Source of the DNA: Nostoc sp. CHAB 5844
Lineage (GTDB): Bacteria > Cyanobacteriota > Cyanobacteriia > Cyanobacteriales > Nostocaceae
Assembly (NCBI RefSeq): GCF_020829595.1
Contig: NZ_JAIVFW010000046.1
Location: 1 to 58,290, forward strand
DNA length: 58,290 nt
Direction: 5' to 3'
Each line of letters opens with the position of its first letter. Position 1 is the stretch's first letter. The notes under the pieces are model-generated. The model searched no databases. It saw only the letters and a list, made by a program, of their open reading frames with translations, and was not told the DNA's origin. Below, in pieces: positions 9,214-18,702 of the stretch. Both the position numbers and the translations under genes were made by a program.

Positions 9214-10497
9214 GTGAGCTTACAAACTCTAGTTGAAGAAGCCAGCATCCCCCCAGCATCAGGTTCAGTGTCATCTATTCCTTTTGATCCGGATAGCTTT
9301 AACGAAGCCGTGATGTCAACTTATGGTCGGTTTCCTTTAGCCCTGGAACGGGGTGCAGGATGCCGAGTTTGGGATACACAGGGGCAGGAATATCTAGATT
9401 TTGTGGCGGGGATTGCCACTTGCACACTAGGACACGCCCACCCAGCAATGGTTGAAGCTGTGACACGCCAAATTCAGAAGCTGCATCATGTTTCTAATTT
9501 GTACTACATTCCCGAACAAGGGGAATTAGCCAAATGGATTATCCAACATTCTTGTGCCGATCGCGTATTTTTCTGTAACTCTGGAGCCGAGGCTAATGAA
9601 GCGGCGATTAAATTAGCTCGTAAATATGCCCATACAGTTCTAGACATAGAAAAGCCAATTATTTTAACGGCTAATGCCAGTTTCCACGGGCGGACTTTGG
9701 CAACGATTACCGCTACCGGACAACCCAAGTATCAAAAATACTTTGATCCCTTGGTTCCTGGTTTCTATTACGTACCTTACAACGATATTTCGGCGATTGA
9801 AGCAGCCATTAGTGAGTTAGATGAAGGTGATTATCAGGTTGCGGCGATTTTAATCGAACCATTGCAAGGTGAAGGTGGCGTGCGTCCCGGTGATGTGGCT
9901 TACTTCCAAAAACTGCGGCAGATTTGTGATGAAACTGGCATTTTATTGATTTTTGATGAAGTGCAAGTTGGGATGGGGCGCAGTGGTAATTTATGGGGTT
10001 ACGAACATCTCGGTGTCGAACCGGATATTTTTACCAGCGCCAAAGGTTTGGGCGGTGGTATCCCAATTGGCGCAATGATGAGTAAAAAATTCTGTGATGT
10101 TTTTCAACCAGGAGAACACGCCAGTACTTTTGGTGGGAATCCTTTTGTTTGTGGTGTAGCGCTGAGTGTGTGCCAAACCTTAGAACGAGAGAATATTTTG
10201 CAGAATGTGCAGGAAAGGGGAGAACAACTGCGTGCTGGATTAAAAGCGATCGCCCTTAAGTATCCTAATTATATTTCTGATGTTCGGGGTTGGGGCTTAA
10301 TCAACGGCATGGAGTTGTCAGCAGACGTTGCACTAACCGCTGGTGATGTCGTCAACGCAGCCATTGCTGAAGGTTTATTACTTGTCCCCGCTGGGCCAAA
10401 AGTTGTGCGCTTTGTCCCACCATTAATTGTGAGTCAGGCTGAAGTTGACCAAGCTTTGCAAGCTGTGGACAAAGCACTAGCTAAAATTACAGGCTAA
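9214..10497 (+). CDS. argD: Acetylornithine aminotransferase
   Basis: A class-III PLP aminotransferase of 427 residues from the preferred start. It converts N-acetylglutamate semialdehyde to N-acetylornithine in arginine synthesis. CNSGAEANE (about 121-129) and the PLP lysine in TSAKGLGGGIP (Lys277) are visible, as is the IFDEVQ motif around 247-252. The frame is open from an ATG at 9181, but a clear AGGAGG at 9201-9206 sits seven bases before the in-frame GTG at 9214, so that GTG is the better start. Related ornithine or GABA aminotransferases are less likely given the overall match. Confidence 0.9.
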   Translation: MSLQTLVEEASIPPASGSVSSIPFDPDSFNEAVMSTYGRFPLALERGAGCRVWDTQGQEYLDFVAGIATCTLGHAHPAMVEAVTRQIQKLHHVSNLYYIPEQGELAKWIIQHSCADRVFFCNSGAEANEAAIKLARKYAHTVLDIEKPIILTANASFHGRTLATITATGQPKYQKYFDPLVPGFYYVPYNDISAIEAAISELDEGDYQVAAILIEPLQGEGGVRPGDVAYFQKLRQICDETGILLIFDEVQVGMGRSGNLWGYEHLGVEPDIFTSAKGLGGGIPIGAMMSKKFCDVFQPGEHASTFGGNPFVCGVALSVCQTLERENILQNVQERGEQLRAGLKAIALKYPNYISDVRGWGLINGMELSADVALTAGDVVNAAIAEGLLLVPAGPKVVRFVPPLIVSQAEVDQALQAVDKALAKITG

Positions 10498-10863
10498 AAA
10501 GGTAAAAGTAAAAAAGTTAAAAGGCAAAAGTACACAGTTAACGTAAGTTTGACAAATTTTAAAACCCCTCTCCAAACCTCTCCCCTACCAGGAGAGAGGC
10601 TTTGAAAGCTTAATTTTGCATGAATAACTAATGATATTTCAGCCCCTCTCCGCGTCGGAGCGAAAAGTCTGAGCGGAGGCTTCCTCCGCTCAGAACTTTT
10701 CAAGACAGAGGGGTTGGGGAGAGGTTCATCGAATTCATGTTCAAAAGTTAAAAGGCAAAAGAAGGAGAAATTGTCTAAATCCCCTAAATCTTAAATTTAT
10801 TTATGAGGATTATCTTTTTACTTTTTACTTTTTACCTTTTACTTTTTACTTTTTACCTTTTAC
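10498..10863. repeat. Repeat-rich spacer (hairpins and heptamer tract)
   Basis: No gene. A hairpin pair of the type CCCCTCTCC.../...GGAGAGG lies near 10563-10606. A GC-rich block around 10655-10715 (GGAGCGAAAAGTCTGAGCGG and its complement) is nested in another such hairpin. A tract of TTTTTACTTT-like heptamers runs about 10815-10862 to the end of the GST gene. Confidence 0.7.
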
Positions 10864-11421
10864 TTAAGCTTGTCCCGTAACACCTTTTTTAAATGCGGGG
10901 CGTTCAGATATTCTTTGAATGTATTCCAAAACGGCTGGGTAGGCGCTCAGATCGATTTTTAGCATTGTGGGCATATAGTATAGAATCGATGCCACTGCCA
11001 CATCAGCAACAGTAAATTCATCACCCAGTATGAAATGTTGTTTCTGGAAAATCTCATTCAGCGGAGTTAACAACCTGGGTACTTCTCTTTCTCTAACTGA
11101 TTCTGTAAAAATTCCTGCTGACAGAGTAGAGTTAGCAAACAACACCCATTGATATATTTTTGCCCGTTCCACTGGTGAAACAGAAGATTTGCCATACTTT
11201 TCATTCAAATACAGCAAAATTGCTCCAGATTCCCAAAGCTGAAAATCGCCATCAACGATTGCCGGAACTTTACCCATCGGGTTAATCTGCAAATATTCCG
11301 GCTGACGGTGTTCGCCTGCTTGCATATCTAGCTGGACAAACTCATAGGGAAGTTGTAGTTCTTCTAGATACCATTTTGCGATCGCCGCCCGACTAAAAGC
11401 ACCACCGTAAAGTTTTAGCAT
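10864..11421 (-). CDS. Glutathione S-transferase family protein
   Basis: The 185-residue protein has a thioredoxin-like N-terminal domain (residues 1-75, with NPMGKVPAI and WESGAILLYL, the conserved cis-proline and glutathione gamma-Glu binding motifs) and an all-helical C-terminal domain (FTVADVAVASILYY). It probably conjugates or reduces electrophiles with glutathione in the cytoplasm. It follows the next gene on the same strand by 12 bases, suggesting a two-gene operon. Confidence 0.85.
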   Translation of the reverse strand: MLKLYGGAFSRAAIAKWYLEELQLPYEFVQLDMQAGEHRQPEYLQINPMGKVPAIVDGDFQLWESGAILLYLNEKYGKSSVSPVERAKIYQWVLFANSTLSAGIFTESVREREVPRLLTPLNEIFQKQHFILGDEFTVADVAVASILYYMPTMLKIDLSAYPAVLEYIQRISERPAFKKGVTGQA

Positions 11422-11433
11422 AATTACTTGTAT

Positions 11434-11898
11434 TTAAAGAACCTTGTGTGTATGTGAATGCTGTTTCACATTGTCTTCTTTCGTGACAACTCTGGCAGCA
11501 TTTAACACCCGTTTACGTTCAGTAGAATACTTGAAATCAGTGTAACTTGTACCCAAAGGAATCAAATTTTTGCTGTTTTCGCTGCGTTTATAAGTACGCG
11601 CCGCAGCAAACACTCGTTGGGCGAATTCTTCCCCAAATTGTGCCGATGCAGGAAAACCTTCAGGTAATAATGGTGTATCACCATCCAACACTGCGCCCAA
11701 AGTTGTCGCACAAGCTAATTTGTAGGAAGTCGGAATATCTTTCATTAATGCTTCTAAAGACGCAGAGGGAATTGGTTCTACCACTTCCACTTGATAAACT
11801 TCCCCATCTTCTTTAATAAAGCAGGTTGCCAAGCCAATAACGACATAATCATCAGCGGCTAAATCGGCAGTATTTTGATCAGAAATTGCTGTTGTCAT
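11434..11898 (-). CDS. Conserved cyanobacterial hypothetical protein
   Basis: The frame stays open to 11997, but the extra N-terminal residues are unlike a conserved protein. The better start is the ATG at 11898 (MTTAISDQN), giving 155 residues. The product is soluble and acidic at its N-terminus, with DDYVVIGLATCF (about 16-27) and a basic C-terminal third rich in Lys/Arg and ending near HSHTHK. I do not recognise the family. It is immediately upstream of, and probably co-transcribed with, the GST gene. Confidence 0.6.
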   Translation of the reverse strand: MTTAISDQNTADLAADDYVVIGLATCFIKEDGEVYQVEVVEPIPSASLEALMKDIPTSYKLACATTLGAVLDGDTPLLPEGFPASAQFGEEFAQRVFAAARTYKRSENSKNLIPLGTSYTDFKYSTERKRVLNAARVVTKEDNVKQHSHTHKVL

Positions 11899-12276
11899 TA
11901 GAAAATTGTCGCAAAACTTTAAAATTGGGAGCGGATAACTGGAAAATTGCCAGGGCAAACTTTGGTGAAGGGTGAAACACAGCAGCAAAAAGAACACCTA
12001 AGCGTCTTTGAGTCGCCATGTTCCTGTACCCTTTTCTCCATCTCTCATGAACGGCTAGTAGGATTCTACCAAGTTGTTGCTCATTTTCCAGTTTCCCTTT
12101 TCTTTTCTACACTTTGCTGATCGTGTACACACAAGTCAAAAAAATTTACCTACATTTTTGTTAAATTTTTACACTGACCATACAAAAGTATTCCAAAAGT
12201 CGTAAATCATTCGTGAACAACGAGATACTCGACTGTTTAGAGAAATTGGGTATTTGAGCCTTTCAATTGTTTTAGT
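11899..12276. other. Intergenic region with an orphan MITE-end sequence
   Basis: Divergent promoters for the hypothetical gene and the small downstream gene should lie here. At 12122-12137 the word CGTGTACACACAAGTC matches 16 bases of one end of the 149-bp elements at 20775 and 25414, without the rest of the element. Nothing else was recognised. Confidence 0.4.
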
Positions 12277-12486
12277 ATGGAACAGCAACTAATTACGCTG
12301 ACTTACGAAATTGAACTAGAACCAGGAGAAAAATTACATCTCCCAGAATCATTACTCGAAAGCATAGGTGCAAGAAGTTGGGTAATTACCATCCAAAAAA
12401 AAGCAAAACTTCCTGTAGATACTCGTTACCATGATGCCTTTTTACAAGGTTACGCACCAGAAGACGAAGGACTTTATTCTACTTAA
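12277..12486 (+). CDS. Small hypothetical protein
   Basis: The 69-residue acidic protein (MEQQLITLTYEIELEPGEKL...) has a sequence pattern of a short beta-rich N-terminal half and a charged tail (APEDEGLYST), recalling small antitoxin-like or AbrB-like proteins of cyanobacteria. No partner toxin gene lies next to it. Family not established. Confidence 0.5.
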   Translation: MEQQLITLTYEIELEPGEKLHLPESLLESIGARSWVITIQKKAKLPVDTRYHDAFLQGYAPEDEGLYST

Positions 12487-12698
12487 GATTTTTTGATTAC
12501 GAGTCAGAAATTTGATTTAGACTTGAAAACCAGGATTTGCTGCCATATTCTCGAAACCTGCGTTAGTAAAAGGTTAAGAACAACAAATTGTCAAGACTGC
12601 TCTACTTAAGATTTTCATAGTCTTTCGTTAATATGCCGTAAATAAACTGACTATCAATCATCACAGTCAAGTTACGGTCTTGTACTAACGGAGGACAA

Positions 12699-14903
12699 GT
12701 GAGCAGATATTTAAAATTTTATGGAATAAATCAAGCATTGCGATCGCTATGGCAAACTTTGAGAAATCAGTTACTCTTGCGCCTATCTCTTGTGGTGCTG
12801 GTGACTTTTTTCTTCAGCTTAACTGTACATGCCATAGCCACTCAACCAGTAGCCAACACACCACGCCCTAAAGTGATTTTGATTTCCCTAGATGGTGCAA
12901 CACCAGATTTTGTTGAAGAATATCTCAAAGCAGGTGTGCTGAGTCGAAGAAAAGGATTGGGATTACTGAGAAGGGAAGGCGTTTACGCAGAGCGAAACAT
13001 AACTTGTAGCGCATCTTTAACTGCGGCTTGTCATGTTGCAATTGGTACAGGTTCAACCGCTGCTCGCAATGATATTAACGCTAACACCTTCCACTTGGTT
13101 GCCAGTCCATTTGCTTCTAATATTAGTGGTTTTGGCGCTCCTATTGGTGGTTATTCAACAATTGGCCCGGCTCCTAGTGTACAACCTACAGCTGAACCAG
13201 TATGGATTGGACTCCAGCGAAATGGTAAGCAAGTGGTAGCAGCTACATTTCCCGGCGCAGATGGAGTTGATGTCCGTGTACCAGGTTTAGCTAATAGCCC
13301 AATTATTCAACCTGCAAGCAGAAGAACTGTATCTTACACAGTTCCCTTTGGTGCTTTTGCTGGGGTAGGTGCGAGAGGTTTTAGTTTAACTGCGGCTAAC
13401 TTTAGTTCAGCTTCTAGCCAAATAGTTACTCAACTCAACAATGCAGGAAGAATTTCCTACAGCCCCATCCAGCAAGCTAGTTTAGACGATCGCTTTACTG
13501 TTGGTGGTATCAGCTATGATATCCAAGTTGCGGCACTCGACACAACCAACGATCGCCGCACTAACTATGATACGTTAGTTTTTTTTGATGCTCAGATTGG
13601 CATTCCTGCCGGGCCTTTTAGTTTACCTGCAACTGGCCCTGCCTATGTGAGAGTGAGCGATCGTCAATCTAGTTTATTTTACCTAGAAGGTAGTTCCAAT
13701 CAAGCAGGAACTGCATTTTACGTCAGCAATCTCGCTCCAGACCTAAGTACTGTACGCATCGCCCGTTATTCTGCTAATGCGATTCCGCGAAATCCAGCAG
13801 TGCAAACTACTGTTGATGATATCCTCAGTAATGTTGGCTTCTGGTCTCCCCAGCCTGATTTTCGGATTACAGAACGCCTTAGCCCTGGATTTACAACTTT
13901 TCCCGACCTTGAACTAGAAGCTATTTACGAAGACCAAGTTCAACTTTTTGTAGACTATCAAACTCGACTGGCATTGAGAGCAATTAACCAAAACCCCAAT
14001 GCAGATTTAGTCTTAGTTTATATTGAACAACCAGATGGCTCAGAACACCAGTTTCTGTTAACAGACCGCCGTCAGCCCAGTGACCCGACAAATCCATCTA
14101 CAATTGGCGCAGGACAAGACCGAGCTAAAGTCGCTCGATACAGAACCTATGTACAGACTGGTTATCGGGCTGCTAATAGAGCTGTACAGCGCATTATTAA
14201 CGCAGTCGGTACAAATCGCCAAGGTAGACCCAATAGTAACATCCTCGTTGTTTCCGATCACGGCTTTTCTGCTTTCCACACAGCAGTTAACCTCAACAAC
14301 TACCTGAGCCGTAGAGGTTTTGACTCAACTAAAGTCCGAGCCGTAACATCAGGGCCAGCCGTCAATATTTATATTAATCTTCAAGGACGTGAACCCAACG
14401 GCGTTGTTACTCGCGCTGAATATGCAACTTTACAACGACAAATCATCATTGCTTTGCGAGAATTGGTAGATACCAATCCTAACTACGTCCGGGGAAGACA
14501 ACGAACCATTTTTGACAAGATATACCCTCGTCCGTTATCTGCTGATTTGAATGATCCCAAATTTGGATTGACTACAAGCGAATTTGTTGGGCAGGATACT
14601 GGTGATGTCTTTGCAATCATGCGCGAGGGATATAATTTTGACGGCACACAAAATCCGGTTGTAACTCGTTTAGGAGACACTGATAATTCCGTTTTTTCTG
14701 TGCCTAATTTCTATGGGGCGCATGGCTACGATCCCACCATACCTAATCTCAGTGCCATTTTTTATGCCGCTGGCCCTGACATCAAACGTCGTGGCAATAT
14801 CGGTACAATTCGCAATATCGATATAGCCCCAACTATCAACAGTTTACTAAATGTTCCCTCTGCTTCAACAGTTCAGGGACAAGCTCTCAATATCAGAAAT
14901 TGA
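12699..14903 (+). CDS. Alkaline-phosphatase-superfamily phosphodiesterase, secreted/anchored
   Basis: The 734-residue protein starts at a GTG preceded by GGAGG (12690-12694). A membrane/signal segment spans residues about 25-48. The catalytic fold of type I phosphodiesterase/nucleotide pyrophosphatase shows in VILISLDGATPDF (metal-binding Asp), a Ser/Thr-rich nucleophile region (CSASLTAACHVAIGTGS, about 101-117), VVSDHGF near residue 523 and YGAHGYDP near 673. It likely hydrolyses phosphate esters in the periplasm or outside the cell. An insertion of about 250 residues follows the nucleophile region. Exact substrate unknown. Confidence 0.8.
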   Translation: MSRYLKFYGINQALRSLWQTLRNQLLLRLSLVVLVTFFFSLTVHAIATQPVANTPRPKVILISLDGATPDFVEEYLKAGVLSRRKGLGLLRREGVYAERNITCSASLTAACHVAIGTGSTAARNDINANTFHLVASPFASNISGFGAPIGGYSTIGPAPSVQPTAEPVWIGLQRNGKQVVAATFPGADGVDVRVPGLANSPIIQPASRRTVSYTVPFGAFAGVGARGFSLTAANFSSASSQIVTQLNNAGRISYSPIQQASLDDRFTVGGISYDIQVAALDTTNDRRTNYDTLVFFDAQIGIPAGPFSLPATGPAYVRVSDRQSSLFYLEGSSNQAGTAFYVSNLAPDLSTVRIARYSANAIPRNPAVQTTVDDILSNVGFWSPQPDFRITERLSPGFTTFPDLELEAIYEDQVQLFVDYQTRLALRAINQNPNADLVLVYIEQPDGSEHQFLLTDRRQPSDPTNPSTIGAGQDRAKVARYRTYVQTGYRAANRAVQRIINAVGTNRQGRPNSNILVVSDHGFSAFHTAVNLNNYLSRRGFDSTKVRAVTSGPAVNIYINLQGREPNGVVTRAEYATLQRQIIIALRELVDTNPNYVRGRQRTIFDKIYPRPLSADLNDPKFGLTTSEFVGQDTGDVFAIMREGYNFDGTQNPVVTRLGDTDNSVFSVPNFYGAHGYDPTIPNLSAIFYAAGPDIKRRGNIGTIRNIDIAPTINSLLNVPSASTVQGQALNIRN

Positions 14904-15001
14904 CCAGTGTTGCTGAATTAGTAAATATTACGCCTCTTTTGTCACTTTCAGCAGAGAAAAACCAAAAACCCTTATTTCTAAGGACTTTGATAAATTTAGA
15001 T

Positions 15002-15164
15002 GTAGGTTGGGGAGCCACCGCTGTGGAAGGGTTCCCCGGCAATCACGCGAGTGGCGTTTGAGGAACGAAACCCAACACCAAGATTAATGTTGGGTTTCCT
15101 TACGTCAACCCAACCTACATTTTTTTGCTACGTATATTTCAAAAATCAAATAAGAGTCCTATAT
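15002..15164. repeat. GTAGGTTGGG palindrome with internal GC-rich insert and 46-bp flank shared with 44400-44445
   Basis: The palindrome (15002-15118) is interrupted after GTAGGTTGG by a GC-rich segment containing GAGCCACCGCTGTGG and GAGTGGCG. The following 46 bases (15119-15164) are the same as those after the 44326 copy, while the palindrome core is in the opposite orientation. Confidence 0.8.
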
Positions 15165-15238
15165 CTGGAAAATGTAGATATAGATTGGTAGCAATATGTA
15201 TAGATAAAGCAAGATTAAATAATAGACTTTAGATTAAT

Positions 15239-16438
15239 ATGTCACGTCAAAAAAAAGAGCCAAATGGATGTGGATGCTTAAATATTCCATTATCTGTAAT
15301 CATAGCTGTCTTAGGAGGTGGTTACTGGTGGTTCAGCCAAAAAGATAGTTTAGATATTATCAGCAAATTTTTACCTAAGAATGAGCAAATAACTATTCCT
15401 ATTCTTAACCAGACTCCCATTGCTTCACCAATTCCCATCCCAACTGCTGCTTCTACACCGACTGACTCTTTATCTAAACCGCCAAATTTAGCTACTAAAA
15501 AGAATGAAGCCACAGGCACAACAATACAACAACAAAAACCTCAATTAGCTCCAACTCCTTGGGAGAAAAAAGTAATTAAAGGAATTTATTTAACTCGCTA
15601 TCAAGCTACAAATAATGCTGATGAACAAACGATTCGCGAAAGGGTTCGCTACTATCACTCTCAAGGAATCAATACGATTATTCAGGGTGTTTGGGGAAAT
15701 GGTTGTACGATGTACAAAAGTGATGTTATGCAGCAAACTCTAGGGTATAATAGTTGCCTAAATCAGTTTCAAGAACAATGGTTAAATTGGCTAGTTGATG
15801 AAGCACATAAACAAGGAATGCAAGTTCATGCTTACTTTGAAAAAGGGATTAAAATAGACCAAAATAGTCCGATTTTTGATTTAGCAGTTGCCAAAAAGTG
15901 GATTGTGCCAGGAGTGGATAAAACCTACTCTGGAATTGACCATTATGTACTTGATGTAGAAAACCCTGAAATTGCTACTTTCTTTAAAGATGTCTTAGTA
16001 GAGTTTGTCAAGAAATACCCTAATATTGATGCAGTTCAATGGGATGATTATCTAGGCTATTATGCTGAATTACCTGGAAAAGTTGATCGAACTGCTAATT
16101 TAACTAAGTTTGTACAACAAATGACAAGCTCCATGAAAAAAGCTAATGGCTCAGTGAGTTTTGATATTTGTCACCATAATCCGTATTGGGCGAAAAAATA
16201 TTTTGCAGCTGACTGGGAAAATTGGGGCGTGGATCGGGTATTTATTCAAGCTTACAATGATAGTAATTTTGGTGAGGAATTAAATTATGCCCAAAAATAC
16301 GCTGGAATTGCAATTACAGACAGTCAATTTAGTCGTTTAAAAGGGTTAGTTAATAATCCCAATATAAAGAGTATTTTAGTGTTTCCGTTTTCTGGAAATC
16401 CCGAAAAAACAGCTTCTAGCTTAAAACAATTTATCTGA
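15239..16438 (+). CDS. GHL10-like glycosidase-family protein, membrane anchored
   Basis: The 399-residue protein has a basic N-terminus, one membrane anchor (about 16-34), a Pro/Thr-rich linker (about 60-110) and a TIM-barrel-like domain (about 115-399). Landmarks: GIYLTRY near 118, EKGIKI near 201, and AVQWDDYLGYY near 262-272 where two aspartates align with the GHL10 acidic pair. The domain resembles the protein at 3342-4601 but is clearly divergent. A role in envelope polysaccharide turnover is an inference from the family. Confidence 0.7.
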   Translation: MSRQKKEPNGCGCLNIPLSVIIAVLGGGYWWFSQKDSLDIISKFLPKNEQITIPILNQTPIASPIPIPTAASTPTDSLSKPPNLATKKNEATGTTIQQQKPQLAPTPWEKKVIKGIYLTRYQATNNADEQTIRERVRYYHSQGINTIIQGVWGNGCTMYKSDVMQQTLGYNSCLNQFQEQWLNWLVDEAHKQGMQVHAYFEKGIKIDQNSPIFDLAVAKKWIVPGVDKTYSGIDHYVLDVENPEIATFFKDVLVEFVKKYPNIDAVQWDDYLGYYAELPGKVDRTANLTKFVQQMTSSMKKANGSVSFDICHHNPYWAKKYFAADWENWGVDRVFIQAYNDSNFGEELNYAQKYAGIAITDSQFSRLKGLVNNPNIKSILVFPFSGNPEKTASSLKQFI

Positions 16439-16481
16439 GCGCAAGTTTTTGAATTATCTTGTAATTTACAAACTACCTTGT

Positions 16482-17120
16482 TTAATGTCCATCATTAGAC
16501 CAGTGGGGGCGATCGCTAGTTAATTTTATGACACCATAGGAACGACCTACCTGCCATATGGTAGGATTTTCATAGCTAGTTTGTGGCTGATTAATACTAA
16601 CAATAGTTCCACTAGCATTTTTGATATTTAAGGTTCCTGTCCAAGTAATTTCCCAATCAATGGCTAATCCTTTGGTATGGCGAGAAACCAAAACAGGACG
16701 AACATCTCTTTTTTTGTAAGCTTCAGCTAATCCTTTGGTACTATTGGGGCCAAAATCGCCATCAACTACTAACTTGGGATTTAAAGTAGCGATCGCATTT
16801 AGACTTTGTTGCAAGTCTTTAACTTGATTATCTTCAAAATTTAAATAAGCTAATAATCTTTTCCCAGCATTATTATAAATAGCAAAACCTTGCTCTAGAG
16901 CTTTTTTATAAGTATTAGTATCGACAATTCCTGTTGCTGTCAAAGCATTACTAGTTTGATATTTCCGAGTCGCCTGATAAGTAATATTGCCAAAATCTCC
17001 ATCAATAGCCGCAACCGGAAAGTTATTATCTAACAAAAATTGTTGCCAAGCAGTTACCACCAGCCCTTCTGAGCCTTTTTGGAGAGTAGGAAGTTGCAAA
17101 GCTTGAAGTTTAAAGCTCAT
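16482..17120 (-). CDS. Peptidoglycan-binding protein with M15-like end domain
   Basis: The 212-residue protein has a PG_binding_1 repeat (about 14-75, DGDFGNITYQATRKYQ) and a second one (about 95-135, DGDFGPNSTKGL). The C-terminal part carries SRHTKGLAIDW and DRPHWS, the H/D/H zinc-site pattern of M15 peptidases such as endolysins. The protein lacks a signal peptide. It is probably a cell-wall hydrolase or a wall-binding protein. It is convergent with the GHL10-like gene. Confidence 0.7.
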   Translation of the reverse strand: MSFKLQALQLPTLQKGSEGLVVTAWQQFLLDNNFPVAAIDGDFGNITYQATRKYQTSNALTATGIVDTNTYKKALEQGFAIYNNAGKRLLAYLNFEDNQVKDLQQSLNAIATLNPKLVVDGDFGPNSTKGLAEAYKKRDVRPVLVSRHTKGLAIDWEITWTGTLNIKNASGTIVSINQPQTSYENPTIWQVGRSYGVIKLTSDRPHWSNDGH

Positions 17121-17211
17121 AGTTTTTTAATTTGTAACAAACAATCTGGGCAGGAGCTGATATCGGCTCGGTACTAGCAATAATGATTGTTATTTGCTAC
17201 TCATAGACACC

Positions 17212-18702
17212 ATGAAAAAAAGAAAATTATGGCTATTGCCGATGCTATTTGCAGCAACGCTAACAATCTGCATTATTACAGGTAATAGCCATTCGTTACA
17301 AGCAGCCTCATCTGTGGGCAAAGACACACTCACTATGATCACTTCACCAGATTATCCTCCTTATGAGTTTTATGATACTCAGGGGGGAGAGCGTAAAATT
17401 GTTGGTTTTGATGTTGATATAGCCAATACTTTAGCTAAAGAACTAGGATTTAAACTCCAAATTATGGAGTCTGATTTTAATGGTTTAATTCCCGCACTCC
17501 AAGCAAATCGGGCTGATTTTGTCATGGCTGGAATGACACCAACACCAGAACGTCAAAAAAATGTTGATTTTTCAATTATTTATTACGAAGCTAAAGATAC
17601 TATAGTTGCACCCAAAACTAGTAATCTCAAACAAATTCAAGATTTAGCAGGCAAGAAAATCGGGGTACAATTAGGAACTATCCAAGAGCAAAATGCTAAA
17701 AAAATCAGCGCCAAAGTTCCAGGAATTCAGCTAAAGCAACTTAATAGAGTACCGGAAGTAATACAAGAAATTAAATCAGGGCGAATTGATGGGGCAATTG
17801 TTGAGGATACCGTCGCTAAGGGATTTGCTCAAGCTAACCCAGAATTAGAGTTTACCGTTATTCCTTCACAAGAAGCTAGTGGATCAGCGATCGCATTTCC
17901 CAAAGGTTCCCAGTTGGTAGAACCATTTAACAAAGTTCTCCAACAAATGAAAGATAAAGGTGAACTCCAAAAATTAGCAACTAAATGGTTTTCCCAAACT
18001 ACCGCTACGAAAACTACCTCAACTCCTACTGCTAAAGGCGGACTAAATCTCGACTTTACACGAATTCTTCCAGACATCCCCTTTATCCTCAAAGGCATCC
18101 CTCTCACATTGTTGTTTACGTTATTATCAGTATTTCTAGGGTTAATTTGGGGAACAGTTCTATCCCTATGCAAAATTACCGGAATCAAACCCCTGGTTTG
18201 GGTTGCTAATGCTTACACCTCTGTATTTCGCGGGACACCGCTTTTGTTACAGTTGGCTTTAGTTTACTACGCCACACCGCAATTAACAGGTTATGACATC
18301 TCTGCATTAGAAGCTGGGGTACTAACCTTTACCCTCAACTCTGGTGCATATATGTCTGAAACCATCCGGGGTGGAATTCAAGCTGTAGATAAAGGTCAAA
18401 CTGAGGCGGCGATGTCGATGGGTGTGCCTTACAGATTGATGATGTGGGATATAATTTTACCTCAAGCATTGAAAAATATTTTGCCGGCCTTGGTCAATGA
18501 AACGATTGGATTATTAAAAGATTCAGCTTTAGTTTCCACAATTGGTGTAGTCGAAATCTTACGCAGCGCTCAAATTGTCGGTGCAAATAAATACATTTAT
18601 TTTGAACCTCTGCTATTTGCTGGCTTAATTTACTATGTTTTAGTTATGGGATTGACTAAAAGTGCATCAGTTTTAGAACGGAGGTTGAGACAAAGTGAGT
18701 GA
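17212..18702 (+). CDS. Amino-acid ABC transporter, fused substrate-binding protein and permease
   Basis: From the preferred ATG at 17212 (MKKRKLWLLP, a clean signal peptide) the protein has 496 residues; an ATG at 17194 is also possible. A solute-binding domain of the glutamine/basic amino-acid type spans about 38-265 (PDYPPYEFYD, GFDVDIANTL). A permease domain follows from about 285, with the EAA loop EAAMSMGVPYRLMMWDIILP. The fused arrangement resembles BgtB of Synechocystis. The next gene, encoding the ATPase, overlaps its end by 8 bases, so the two form an operon for amino-acid uptake. Confidence 0.88.
   Translation: MKKRKLWLLPMLFAATLTICIITGNSHSLQAASSVGKDTLTMITSPDYPPYEFYDTQGGERKIVGFDVDIANTLAKELGFKLQIMESDFNGLIPALQANRADFVMAGMTPTPERQKNVDFSIIYYEAKDTIVAPKTSNLKQIQDLAGKKIGVQLGTIQEQNAKKISAKVPGIQLKQLNRVPEVIQEIKSGRIDGAIVEDTVAKGFAQANPELEFTVIPSQEASGSAIAFPKGSQLVEPFNKVLQQMKDKGELQKLATKWFSQTTATKTTSTPTAKGGLNLDFTRILPDIPFILKGIPLTLLFTLLSVFLGLIWGTVLSLCKITGIKPLVWVANAYTSVFRGTPLLLQLALVYYATPQLTGYDISALEAGVLTFTLNSGAYMSETIRGGIQAVDKGQTEAAMSMGVPYRLMMWDIILPQALKNILPALVNETIGLLKDSALVSTIGVVEILRSAQIVGANKYIYFEPLLFAGLIYYVLVMGLTKSASVLERRLRQSE

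Noticed and set aside
17130-17210. NtcA-type site (GTAN8TAC) before the amino-acid transporter genes
   Set aside because: Words such as GTTATTTGCTAC look similar but the spacing does not fit.
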